From NCBI GenBank assembly GCA_000226015.1, contig JH155313.1, positions 7,048 through 34,244 on the forward strand: a stretch of DNA of 27,197 nt. Reading direction: 5' to 3'. This DNA comes from Mnemiopsis leidyi (lineage: Eukaryota > Ctenophora > Tentaculata > Lobata > Bolinopsidae). The notes beneath the pieces were generated by a model. That model was not told the DNA's origin. It searched no databases and worked only from the letters and a program-made list of their open reading frames with translations. The translations under genes and the position numbers were made by a program. How positions within the stretch are numbered: the first letter of the stretch is position 1; every line of letters begins with the position of its first letter. Positions 9,901 through 18,394 of the stretch are shown here, piece after piece.

Positions 9901-12900
9901 TCGCCTCACACAAACCCAGTGATCCATGACTTTAGGTCAGATTTCCACTGGCTCACATTTCACAGATACGTCACTAACAATATGGTGTGATCTGACCCCC
10001 GTGGGACTGATTGGGCTGTGTGATGTGATCCCCCTGGGTACCCAGATTCCAAGGTTCCCAGTTGTCGGCCACCGGATATGGCTAGCTTTCTTCTTTGTTT
10101 TGATGACTAGCCATCTGATTGATCTTAGATTTGCACTTTGGCTGGGTTGATAAATAAACGATGGCACCTGATTTACTCAAAAATGTATGGCATTGAAATT
10201 AAATTTGTATTGTTCGACCACGGTTTTGTCAAGCCTTCCATCAATAACTAAACAAAACAAACGCTTCAAACTTTAAAACAAATACAATCTCATTTCTTAT
10301 GTGTTAAGATAAAATCTCACAGACGGTTTGCATTCCACAAATAACAAGTACTGAATAGTTGAAGTTACTTGGCCATGATGTGAGAAGAGCACCGAATTGC
10401 ATAAATGTTTCATTTAGTGCATGATTGTCTTAATTACATAATTTCCAAAAATGTTGAAAACATGATTATTGTGTGTCGCAAGGTAACTCGTCCAAAAATC
10501 TGCTTCTCAGTTTCTTCCTGTCCATTTTATGATCTATTTGTTTATTTGCCAGCAAAGTTCATATTTTACAGATTTCTGAATAACAATAGCAAATTACTTT
10601 AGCTCGGCTGTGCGGAAATTTAATGACCGATCAACCTGTGAAGGCCTTTGACAACAGATGTTGATAACGTCGTGTAAAAGAAATGATATCCGGTCAGAAA
10701 AAAACACAAGCAATTTCTTAATTCATGTAAATCATATAAAGCATAACACAAAACCGTTGCGTAATCTCTATTTTCATTCAAAATACTTCAAAATTCCAGA
10801 AAGTTTACTAATTATATTCCTGATAGGTAATTTGCATAATATTCGCATACCTGCAGTGATACTCCTTGTCCTAAAACGTGTTCTGGCATGTCAGGCATGT
10901 CTTTCCAGGTGTCTGGCATGCTCGTTATCTTGTAGATCCGAGCTGGGTTTATTCCAGCAAGCTCCTGGATAAAGTTATGTTTTATTGTGAGAGAACGCTA
11001 TCGAATCCAGCACTTATACAGTCTATTTGTAATAGTATTTCAAATTCGCCATTGGGCCTTTTTGTGCTCAAAGTTCAGCTCCCTTTTCCCAAATGCATGA
11101 CGGCTACCCTTCCAAATCTAAATTTGTCAGCAACGATCATCGTTCCACAATGATCACACAGTTCTACTGATATACTGATTGCTAGCCAGTACAGTACATG
11201 TTGCTAGCCAGTATAGTACATGTTGCTAGCCAGTATAGTACATATGTTGCTAGCCAGTATAGTACATGTTGCTAGCCAGTATAGTACATGTTGCTAGCCA
11301 GTATAGTACATGTTGCTAGCCAGTATAGTACATGTTGCTAGCCAGTATANNNNNNNNNNNNNNNNNNNNNNNNNNNNNNNNNNNNNNNNNNAGTATAGTA
11401 CATGTTGCTAGCCAGTATAGTACATGTTGCTAGCCAGTATAGTACATGTTGCTAGCTAGTATAGAACATGTTGCTAGCTAGTATAGAACATGTTGCTAGC
11501 CAGTATAGTACATGTTGCTAGCCAGTATAGTACATATTGCTAGCCAGTATAGTACATGTTGCTAGCCAGTATAGTACATGTTGCTAGCCAGTATAGTACA
11601 TGTTGCTAGCCAGTATAGTACATGTTGCAAGTTACTATACCTGTCTTGTGAACTCCTCGTCAGTTTTCCAGTACTTCATCACACTCAACACATCGTCCAC
11701 CATCCCCAGATCGTACTCGTGATCCTCTGCCTGCTCCACGAACAGCGTTTCAAACTCCTTCAAGCTCTTAAAGTGCTCCGGAGTATCTTTTCCTGGAAAA
11801 GGAGTCGGCGTCACTTTCGTGAGTTTCTGTCAGTCAGTGCCGACTTGATTGTTTTTACTATGACTTACTGCGGGACTGGAAGATTGACAGTTGACTTGAG
11901 GGAGTGTTAAAAGCGTCTCTATACTAGAGGATCCTCAATTTTGTTTTTAATAATTTGTGGGGGTCTTATGGGTTTATCTCCTGAATTATATTTTTAGTCA
12001 ATATCGCGGCTATTCTCACCGAAAACGACGCTAATTTTGTTCTCGATGACAGTTCGCTTCATCATGTTGTGACCTCTCTTCAGATTCAGTTGAAACGCTT
12101 TCTGCCTGGCGTTTTTAAACTTGAGAAAGCGTGGAAGTTTGTCGTAGATGACCTGTTTGGTGTATCCAGGAATAACATGAGGACCGTTGTTTGGAGCCCA
12201 GTCCAGATGTTTCCTCCTCAATTCCAGCTCCTTCACTGTGAGGGATAGAAATTTGTTAAGGTTGTGACATTTTCATGGCATTTTTAAGTACTTTTACCAT
12301 GCTACAATAACACAAACATGATTTGAATAGAGATATAGCAAAGATAATATCACACCACCCCGGAAAAGAAATTTGATATAGCAGTGCGGGTCAAAGTATC
12401 AGTCTGATAATGACATACATCTAGCTGCATAATATCAGTCTGATAATGACATACATCTAGCTGCAAGTACGGCCGGGTCGGTCTCTTTTGCCAAGAAGGT
12501 TCCTTTTCCGCACTTAGAGATGACATAAGGAGGACAACCGTCGTAGACATCTTGAGGATCCATCAAGAGAGGGTTGTGGGGAAACAGATAATCGTTAACT
12601 GGAAACCTAGGGAGAAGGGAGATGCATATTTCGCGATAAGTTGTAGTTTAATGTTCTAATATTTGAAATAATAGGAATAGTATGTACATATAATCTTTTA
12701 TTATTTATAGCTAACACAAATTCTTTCGCCTTTGTTAAACTTAGGTTGTATTGCGTGGCACACGCAATAGAACCTAAGTTAAACAAAGGCAAGAGAATTT
12801 GTTAAATCATCCTCCTCCTACTCCTGCCCCCCCCCCTCCTACTCCACCTCCCCCTGTTTCTCCTCTTTTTCCTCTTTTCACTTCAACTCACCTGTAAAAC

Positions 12901-14029
12901 TTGTGTTTGTACAGTATGGTTATCTCCCTGATGTACAGAGCTTCCTTGATGATCTCCAGCTTGTTACTCTCAACTGAAATTTTCAGCTGGTCCGGCACCC
13001 CCACGTATTCGGGAAGGTATCTGCTAACTCTGATGTGGGACTCTCTGTTCGCCGAAAATAGCTCCTTTACGTGAAATAGCGGGGACGCTCTGAAATTAAT
13101 AGTTAGACTCAGTATTATTGAGGTACGTTGCATCTTATACTAGGAGGTATTACAAAAAAGACCTAGACAAGGTTGTAATGATTCGATACATTCTGGGATA
13201 GGCATTCGGCCGGAATGCTGCCAAAATATCGGTGTAGGATTTACTCATTTATTGACTCTATTCGGTAAGAAGGCCTGTTGAGTATTTCTGAACACAGAAC
13301 TCAGTAATCTGTATACTTTAGTAATAATTATGTTTATAGAATCGACCTAATCTGGGACAGCACTACAGAGAAATATTTGAAGTATTTGTGTTTCAGAAGG
13401 AAATAAGGCCTTGAAATAGCTGATGGTATTTCCTTGCGGTAAGCGAAACCTGTTAAACAGACAAAAATGGAGAATCTTAAAACAATTAGACTTTCGATAT
13501 GCAACTCGGTCGATCTGTTCTGTGTCTGACGTAGCAAACTGAAGTTTGACGTCACAAAATATATCATTTTTTAGAAGTAAGACTTCAAAGAGGAAGATAA
13601 AACCTCTGTGTATAAATGATAGCGCATACTTTGGCGTCTGGGGGTTGACTATAAAGCTCATACGCCCATCCTCCCATTTCTCTATCTTATCCATTGCGGG
13701 ATTGTTCGTGCCAGTGTGTATTATCAGAACATATGGTGTCACCTTTGATGCCAATATCGCTGAATAGAAAAGTTGTCATAAATTGTTTTGTCTCTGTTTA
13801 AAACCTGTAAAAGGAGTGAAAAGATAAAATGACGAGCTCAAAAATAATACCAAGATCAATAATTGAATTCATGCAAAGACGGGTGATTGAAACGAATAAA
13901 AATTACTTTTACATACATTTGGCGTTAACGACGACACTCTTCTCCTTTGCTACGGCTGCTTCTGCTGCCTCCGTGACAGCGACTTGAGCTCTAGCTGACC
14001 TGGCTCGCTCGTGCCTGGTGGAGGAACGT
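735..14029 (-). CDS. lipoxygenase, PLAT domain plus N-terminal part of catalytic domain (partial, 8 exons)
   Basis: Likely a lipoxygenase, a non-heme iron dioxygenase that adds O2 to polyunsaturated fatty acids. Exons on the minus strand: 14029-13917, 13759-13630, 13089-12892, 12606-12455, 12235-12020, 11792-11641, 10964-10851, 910-735. All are bounded by AG/GT, and every junction keeps phase, giving 416 open codons. Residues 1-37 are Arg/Ala/Glu-rich. About 44-155 fit a divergent PLAT beta-sandwich, ending in the FPVNDYLF linker typical before the catalytic domain. Next comes the helix LKELELRRKHLDW (198-210), the segment WKTDEEFTRQ-ELAGINPARI (311-330) that matches the family's arched-helix F..Q.L.G.NP motif, then LGQGVSLQ-EELEAGRIYMID and ...LRPVAI as in animal enzymes. 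The His ligands and C-terminal Ile lie beyond the left edge. Both ends are missing: the first exon needs two more bases upstream, and 910-735 ends in phase 2. The 9.9-kb intron holds a GPCR gene. Substrate and positional specificity cannot be read. Confidence 0.85.
1177..1232 (+). repeat. 18-bp tandem repeat, about 3 copies
   Basis: The unit gataagaatatctgttcc is repeated three times with one or two differences per copy, directly downstream of the GPCR gene on the minus strand. It lies outside any coding sequence. Confidence 0.75.
1272..1277 (-). terminator. polyadenylation signal AATAAA of the GPCR gene
   Basis: The minus strand reads AATAAA five bases after the GPCR stop codon. This would give a very short 3' UTR. 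Its presence supports the GPCR being an expressed gene rather than a random open frame. The same signal lies within the lipoxygenase intron in sense orientation. Confidence 0.6.
1282..2352 (-). CDS. intronless rhodopsin-type (class A) G-protein-coupled receptor
   Basis: An uninterrupted 356-residue frame starts at a true ATG and ends just before an AATAAA. Hydrophobic segments fit seven membrane helices at about 9-34, 44-68, 83-107, 122-145, 168-200, 222-245 and 254-275. The class A signs are D54 in TM2, C83 at the top of TM3 with C154 in the second extracellular loop as the likely disulphide, a DPLVY motif at 268-272 in TM7, and a basic C-terminal tail after an aromatic amphipathic helix. 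Several signatures are degraded: TM1 has TN where GN is usual, the DRY position reads VRA although the following I..P spacing is kept, TM4 lacks its Trp, and TM6 has FFCLHII in place of F..CW.P. The gene lies inside a lipoxygenase intron on the same strand. An AT-rich, TATA-like stretch is about 10-25 bases upstream of the ATG. Ligand unknown; I cannot place it in a named receptor family. Confidence 0.85.
   Translation of the reverse strand: MVSKAEITFFQTCTSVTFFLGVPTNTLLLIYLLWGSKDHCRITRHLFTFIVTTDLLFSITVSPFSIQQISGIQLYSPSKQTFCEVFELFFNTLSRIIYFWMSLLAVVRARAIKNPLSQITQVAIRCIMVGTTLFFVLLSLVPLVIRKTTEGAFCGGKLENTFPNELVRTLWVGLGTLLPCGLSVIVMLCANSISLYYLLRVKSDAAKANRRSQKTKRRAAKTTIVLTTIFFCLHIIGILKSWAKVFEINIGIGGFYANGLMILSATIDPLVYFLKTPSVWKYWKRVFAKRQFTRLRRYSYKRFHPFYHDSRSNVVLDPLKTVSMNMSPISMTCRNGNILDASQRETKLGNDNNLTP
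5391..5485. repeat. foldback hairpin with 47-base arms and 1-base loop
   Basis: Left arm 5391-5437 and right arm 5439-5485 are near-complete reverse complements, with a handful of mismatches and the single base g5438 between them. The outer ends are catatgcatt and aatgcatatg, the inner core tcatcgatga. It resembles a short foldback element, or the remnant of two element ends fused head to head. As RNA from either strand it would form one long stem. There is no coding potential. Confidence 0.85.
6443..6550. repeat. MITE-like inverted repeat with internal TA microsatellite
   Basis: The ends ggtagtgcattgata and its reverse complement at 6536-6550 are identical over 15 bases. The interior consists of TA-rich copies of atatatagttggtataaat, which also pair with each other. 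The 108-base length and structure fit a tiny MITE or foldback element. Confidence 0.75.
8972..9193 (-). pseudogene. MULE/FLYWCH-associated transposase C-terminal fragment
   Basis: The minus-strand frame contains WNNYSRIL, then PRTSNMVEGFHRGF and a P-x(4)-F stretch ending REQQV. In many animal genomes, proteins of MULE transposase origin share the pattern W..y...l...PRTNN..EG.H..f followed by a hydrophobic helix and an EQ motif. The codon at 9191-9193 is TTG rather than ATG, and TAA lies just upstream in frame, so the piece is not a complete gene. It ends at a stop near 8969 after a basic tail. It is a fragment of a larger element, truncated close to where the pogo-type element inserted at 9208. 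Confidence 0.6.
9209..9763. mobile_element. non-autonomous pogo/Tc1-mariner-type element (MITE)
   Basis: The ends match as a perfect 26-base inverted repeat beginning cagtaaaccctcgatttacc, flanked on each side by TA, the target duplication of the Tc1/mariner superfamily. The CAGTAAACCCTCG terminus closely resembles pogo/Tigger elements. Sub-terminal repeats of cccggtaaatagaggg occur at both sides. The 555-base interior holds no transposase frame, so it would depend on a transposase made elsewhere. It lies 15 bases from the MULE-like coding fragment. Confidence 0.88.
10069..10850. other. lipoxygenase intron, no gene seen
   Basis: This stretch between the MULE-like remnant and the lipoxygenase exon at 10851 shows only AT-rich sequence and short, motif-free open frames. 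A small inverted pair (atggctag / ctagccat) lies near 10078-10113. Confidence 0.5.
11179..11630. repeat. 22-bp minisatellite, about 20 copies, with an assembly gap
   Basis: The unit ttgctagccagtatagtaca followed by tg is repeated in tight tandem. Variants include a first copy with acagtacatg, one copy with an extra at, and two adjacent copies reading tagctagtatagaac. A run of 42 N interrupts the array, so the true copy number is unknown. The array lies in the lipoxygenase intron following the exon at 11641-11792; its last degenerate copy runs almost into the splice donor at 11639-11640. Each unit carries the palindrome gctagc. Confidence 0.97.
11350..11391. other. assembly gap (42 N)
   Basis: A run of N lies inside the minisatellite, with identical repeat units on both sides. 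It reflects unresolved array length rather than lost unique sequence. Confidence 0.99.
12398..12464. repeat. 36-bp-period duplication covering a splice donor
   Basis: The block beginning atcagtctgataatgacata is present twice, at 12398-12428 and 12434-12464. On the minus strand each copy contains the sequence AGAT|GTATGT, so the lipoxygenase splice donor after base 12455 exists in two copies. Only the first donor on the minus strand keeps the frame open. Using the second would add 36 bases that include an in-frame TGA. Confidence 0.9.
12716..12802. repeat. intronic foldback hairpin with 42-base arms and 3-base loop
   Basis: Arms 12716-12757 and 12761-12802 pair over 42 positions with about four or five mismatches and loop gca. 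It lies in the lipoxygenase intron between exons 12892-13089 and 12455-12606, so the primary transcript would carry it as a long stem. It could be a short foldback transposon or a precursor of small RNAs. No terminal duplication is obvious. Confidence 0.85.
12811..12886 (+). repeat. polypyrimidine tract (polypurine on the minus strand)
   Basis: This strongly C/T-biased stretch of about 75 bases includes ten consecutive C. It sits just downstream of the lipoxygenase donor at 12891 on the minus strand, so the nascent transcript begins its intron with a purine-rich segment. It is low-complexity sequence of the kind that can adopt H-DNA or support R-loops; no function is shown. Confidence 0.7.
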
Positions 14030-16672
14030 CTGTGAATGAGGAGTGAGGTTGTAATTTCCGTTTGTAACCCTCACAAACTTTATAGGTAACACTTACACGC
14101 CTCTTCATTAGAAGGGCCATATTCCTAAGGGCCAGAGTCACTGATTCAGACAACGTCCAGTGAAGTTTTGTTCTGTCAGATTATCCATCGAGAGTCACTA
14201 TTGGTGAAAATGGTAACCGCACTTTATAGCAGAAACTATTAAGCGACAACCTAATTTGCGATGGATAACTTTTGAAGCTAAACAGTGCGTGATTCGCACT
14301 ATTAGTATTCGCCTAAATCACCATTAAGCTAAATAAGTTGCGTTACGGTTAAAATAAATAATGTTTCAGATATAAAGTGGTTAAACTTCTTGGTGTTTTA
14401 CAAGTCCCAACGTTTGACAAATGATACTTACAGGCCTTTCCAGCAGTAGTACATGCTCGATATGCAGACAGAATCAGAGCTGTCTCGTAAACGAAATAGT
14501 AGTGCGTACTCAAAGTCAAAAAGCTAATTCACGGATTTCTAGATTGAGATGAATTACGGAGTCAATGTTTAGCAATTGTAATATATTGGAGATGCTACTT
14601 CCTGGAAGAGTCTAACTCAAATTATGCGCAATGATGCTATTCATTGCTTCGCAATAGCTGCAGCTTCTAATCAGAATTTTAACATTACATAAGCTTTAAT
14701 CAAAGCATTAAAGAGTTGCTTTCTTCTAAAGAAATTTAATATTAATTTCAACTCTTGACAAGAGTTGAAATTAATATTAAATTTCTTGTCGATCGATAAA
14801 TATTGTATTACAACTTGTAATACTAAAAGCGTTTTATCGTTAGCCTAGTCTGAAAGACGAAGGTATTCCATGAATTTGAAAAGAAAACTGAAGTTTTTGA
14901 TAATCATCTAGCGCTGCAAGCATAACTGCACACATAAGCGGATTTCCGAAGAGGGAAACTACTTCGATGTATCGAGTATATTACACAGCCTAACATGAGT
15001 CCACAGTCAAAGGATAAGTTGGAGGACAATTTGTCATTTGTCAATGAAAGTGAACACCTAAGGCGATTTGAGCACTTGTAAGAGCTGAAATTCCAAGTGT
15101 ACCGGCACATTTGAAATATGCGGAAATATTTTTAGAATGAAATCCTTCAGCTTACAGTTACAGGCTTCGGGTATAAAAATTAATGGTATTAAAAGTTGTT
15201 GACTTTTTAAAATAAAAAATCTCGTCTGCGTGCTCGTTCAGATATCGTGTGCTTCGATTTTTTAATGTTTCCTGATGATATAATATGTGCAATTATGGCA
15301 TGTTGTTACATTTTCTTTATGAAGTCATTTTTATCAAGAATGGATATCTATTTGGAAATGTCTAGCAGCACAAAATATGTATAGAGAGACTAATTTAGCA
15401 ACGATCTGAGACAGTGCGAGCATAAAACATGAAGCTGTGTAGTGAATGTGAGGGTCACATCAGGTTGTCTATACTGACATTCTTGATTGCATATCAATGT
15501 ATGGTTTATCGAACAATTATTACTTGACGACAAATCGGTTAGGGATCAAGGTGACATGTTTGTTATTTGGTGTCATGTTATGATATCAATAATAATATAT
15601 TAGTATTACTTCAGTCTTAGTTAACTTTTGGGTTTTTGCAGCCCTCTTGAAGTTAAATCGCCACGAACTGCATATTTTCTTGAAGACTACTGAAACCATG
15701 AAGAGCGGTTGAACTTCGTGCGAAAGATTCTCTTCTAATTATAATTTAATACCAATACCATCACAAATTTAGATCTATGGCTGCGAATCATAGTTCTTGA
15801 TACAGAATAGCGGAAGTACCAATTACCTTTCTTTCATCCCAGAGTAGTAATGGTAGAGCGGCTTGATAGGCATCTTAAATCTTGCTGCTGGGTTTCACTC
15901 AAATTAGTTACTGTTAGATCACACAATTTGGAATAGTGAGATTTACAGAAGTAAAAGTAAATTTAACAATAGAATCGGTGGTTTAACTTTAACTGCTAGT
16001 CTTTGAATCTGCAAACCGAAGTCAAACTTAACTGTTGCATCAGCAGAACATCAGATGCAACAATACTCAATTGACAAAAATTAAGAACCCACCAACATAG
16101 AATGAAGATGTCATTATAACGGTTAATTGATTAGAATATTGAAATTACAGAACACTAGGTGTCAATGGAACGGGGTTCGTTGTTGACGCTGTTTGCTGTA
16201 AATTTTTTTTAAATCTTCTCTATTATAAACAGGCGTAAATCTTCTCTATTGTAATCAGTCGAGGTCAAAGTCGAATGTTTTTACCATTTGTCTTAAAAAT
16301 TATAATTCCACAAAAACACGGGATCATTTCGTGAAAAGTTTATATTCGTGATCATAAGTAAATTATTGCAGTTCCAATGCGTTTTATTTCACCTCAACTC
16401 CCAGTTGGGGAAACTCGTATTTAATGGTACTTGTAATGGTACTTGTAATGGTAATTGTATTGCATCAGATTAAGATCTAGGCCATTTCCCCCGGATTCAC
16501 TCAATAACCAATGAGCCTATAGTTTGGTCTTATATTAGACATTATTCACCCAGCTAAAACATACAATTTAGTCCACAGATTCTGTTTAATTTCCAAAAGG
16601 TACCCAAAAGCCAAGACTCATATAATATATATCAATTGTCTTAAACCAACTGTGATAGAAAAAGTACGGAAA
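14030..16672. other. region upstream of the first certain lipoxygenase exon
   Basis: No certain gene is visible. A possible 26-base micro-exon on the minus strand (14124-14099, acceptor cccttag, donor gtgtaagt) would end in the phase needed by exon 14029-13917, but it is too short to trust. The 59-base palindrome at 14729-14787 is listed separately. Near 16419-16456 the piece aatggtacttgt is repeated about three times. Confidence 0.45.
14729..14787. repeat. perfect 59-base palindrome (29-base arms, 1-base spacer)
   Basis: Arms 14729-14757 and 14759-14787 are exact reverse complements around a14758, with core caactcttgacaagagttg. A perfect stem of this length is unexpected in ordinary sequence and indicates a recent origin, selection, or an assembly fold-back. 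It lies upstream of the certain lipoxygenase exons and has no coding content. Confidence 0.95.
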
Positions 16673-16893
16673 CAATTAGGAACGGTATTCTTGGGGAAGT
16701 GTCTCAAATTTTCGATACTTAAACACATCATTCCTCAAAATTTATGGGCCCTAGCTTAGTTCCCGGTAGTGAAGTACTCTCAAATTGTCCTATGAATACA
16801 GATTGATCTCCAAAAACAAAGGTAGGAGCTTTACATTTAGAGAAAAGGGGTTTAAAATTTGAGACACCTCCCCACGAATACCGTTCCTAATTG
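16673..16893. mobile_element. 221-bp MITE with 40-base terminal inverted repeats
   Basis: The ends start caattaggaacggtattc, and 40 bases at the left match the reverse complement of the right end with two mismatches. The interior is AT-rich and non-coding. Length and structure fit a miniature inverted-repeat element. No clear target duplication is visible, so I do not assign a superfamily. Confidence 0.85.
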
Positions 16894-17918
16894 ATGACCT
16901 AAAAAACAAAAACAACAAACAGTTGAACTTGACACACATATCAGTTACTATAGTGTTTGCACTGTGCAATCTGACATCATCTGACTAAGACCAGTCTCCA
17001 CTTGCATAAATTGGTTTAAGATTAGCCAGAGAGTCATTTCCTAGTTACTTCTTTGTTCTGTCATATTCAGCTACCTTCGCTTTCAGTTTTCAGTTGGTTC
17101 ACCAGGGATATTAAAACTATAACATTTCAAGATGCAATAACAGAATAACGTCCATCAAGGTTTAGCAAGACCACCGGGAGTGATATCAGTAATTGTGCGA
17201 TCAGTGTCACGTGACATTCAGTGTCACGTCTTTAGATCAAGTCTTGATGTCAAGGTTTACTGTGGATATTATAGCTTCTGCAGTTCATCTGGATGAGCTT
17301 GCACTTGTCAGTCCTGCTTTTTTGGGTTCTTATAGATAGTCTGTGCATGCTGGTGCATGTCTTAAGTGCATGGTTACACGTGATGTATGTTTAGTGGTTA
17401 TCAAGGGGTAGGCCCTCAAGCAGTTAGACTTATATATGTTCTAAATCTCTGATTAACCGCTCTGCCGCTCAAGCTACCCAAAACTAAAATGATTTACTAT
17501 TCGATTGCACTAGAATCTAATAGTACCTCAATTTTTTTGGTAGAAGTTAATAGAAATAAAGGCGGGGATAAACTTAAACCGTATAATGATAACTGAAAAC
17601 AGACAATTTTCAAAGGATATTAACAAAATGAAATGTTTCACTTCGAGTTCAAGAGGTTGAAGATCAATTACATCAACAAGCATGGACTGTTGCAAACAAG
17701 TGCATGGCCATCCAAGATTCCAATTTTCAAGTGTGAGAAATTGACTATTGTATTTATGAAATGATGTAAGTTAAAGTGTAACTGTTTTCAATTTTTGATC
17801 CATACAACTATAAGTACTTGAAAAAATTATATTCAAATTGCCTAGAAAAATCGATGGTCGACGGCTGCGGTATTGTTGAGAAAATTTGTAAATTCTCATC
17901 GTGAATAAAGAGCCTCTA

Positions 17919-18394
17919 AGGGGTCGTTCACATATGATGTCATCACCTAGGGGGGAGGGGGTTTCCAAATGATGATGATTGATGACGAGAGGGGAGGGGA
18001 GTTTGGCCAATGATGATGTCATTAAAAATTTATAGGATTTGTTGGATTTTTTTGAAAATTTTTGATTTCTTCTGAAAACTTTTATCAGAATTTTACAAAA
18101 TCAGAAGGAAAATTTTCAAGTAAAAATTCTGATTCAGAAATTTGGTGAAATACTGTGTTCTCACTGACTTCGTATAAAAAATTTCAAAAATGACTGCAAA
18201 TTAAAAGACCAAAAATCAAGTTTTCTGACATGAAGTAAGGGGGGGGGGGGGGGGTTCCGACTGGGATGATGTCATTATGTTAATTTACCTCTGACATTTA
18301 GGGGGGTTTCATGTCATGATGGTGAATGATGACGGAGGGGGGGAGGGGGTAAAAATTACCGATCATTTGCTGACGTCATATGTGAACGACCCCT
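17919..18394. mobile_element. 476-bp MITE with aggggtcgttcacatatga ends, G-rich interior
   Basis: The left end aggggtcgttcacatatga and the following bases are matched by the reverse complement at 18368-18394, with two differences in about 27 bases. Inside are repeated G runs, including 16 consecutive G at 18239-18254, and gatgatgtcatt-type motifs that reappear near each end. Elements with GGGGTCGTTCA-CATA-GACGTCA-like ends and G-tracts are widespread in invertebrate genomes; I recall them as ISL2EU-type, which is an inference here. There is no transposase frame. Confidence 0.82.

Larger units (their letters stand above)
8587..10068. mobile_element. probable MULE-like element remnant
   Basis: The 17-mer ccgacaactgggaacct occurs at 8588-8604 and 8670-8686 and as its exact reverse complement at 10052-10068, so a terminal-repeat-like pair encloses a transposase-like coding fragment (8972-9193, minus strand). 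A pogo-type element sits inside the same interval. The extent of the terminal repeats is unclear, since similarity falls off quickly beyond the 17-mer, and I found no target-site duplication. The boundaries are therefore provisional. The element would have inserted in the large lipoxygenase intron. Confidence 0.45.

Noticed and set aside
9937-10167. Overlapping open frames on both strands
   Set aside because: They fall in the repeat-rich edge of the MULE-like remnant and carry no recognisable protein motif.
10658-11153. Two overlapping plus-strand frames of 104 and 91 codons
   Set aside because: They run antisense across the lipoxygenase exon 10964-10851, which has matching phase and family motifs on the other strand.
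11179-11630. CRISPR-like appearance of the regular repeat array
   Set aside because: The units are contiguous 22-mers with no unique spacers, in a eukaryotic intron; it is a minisatellite.
11578-11910. 110-codon plus-strand frame
   Set aside because: It combines minisatellite sequence with the antisense of lipoxygenase exon 11792-11641.
13347-13754. 135-codon continuous minus-strand frame as one gene
   Set aside because: Only its first part is coding. A donor at 13629-13628 joins it in phase to the exon at 13089, and the rest is intron.
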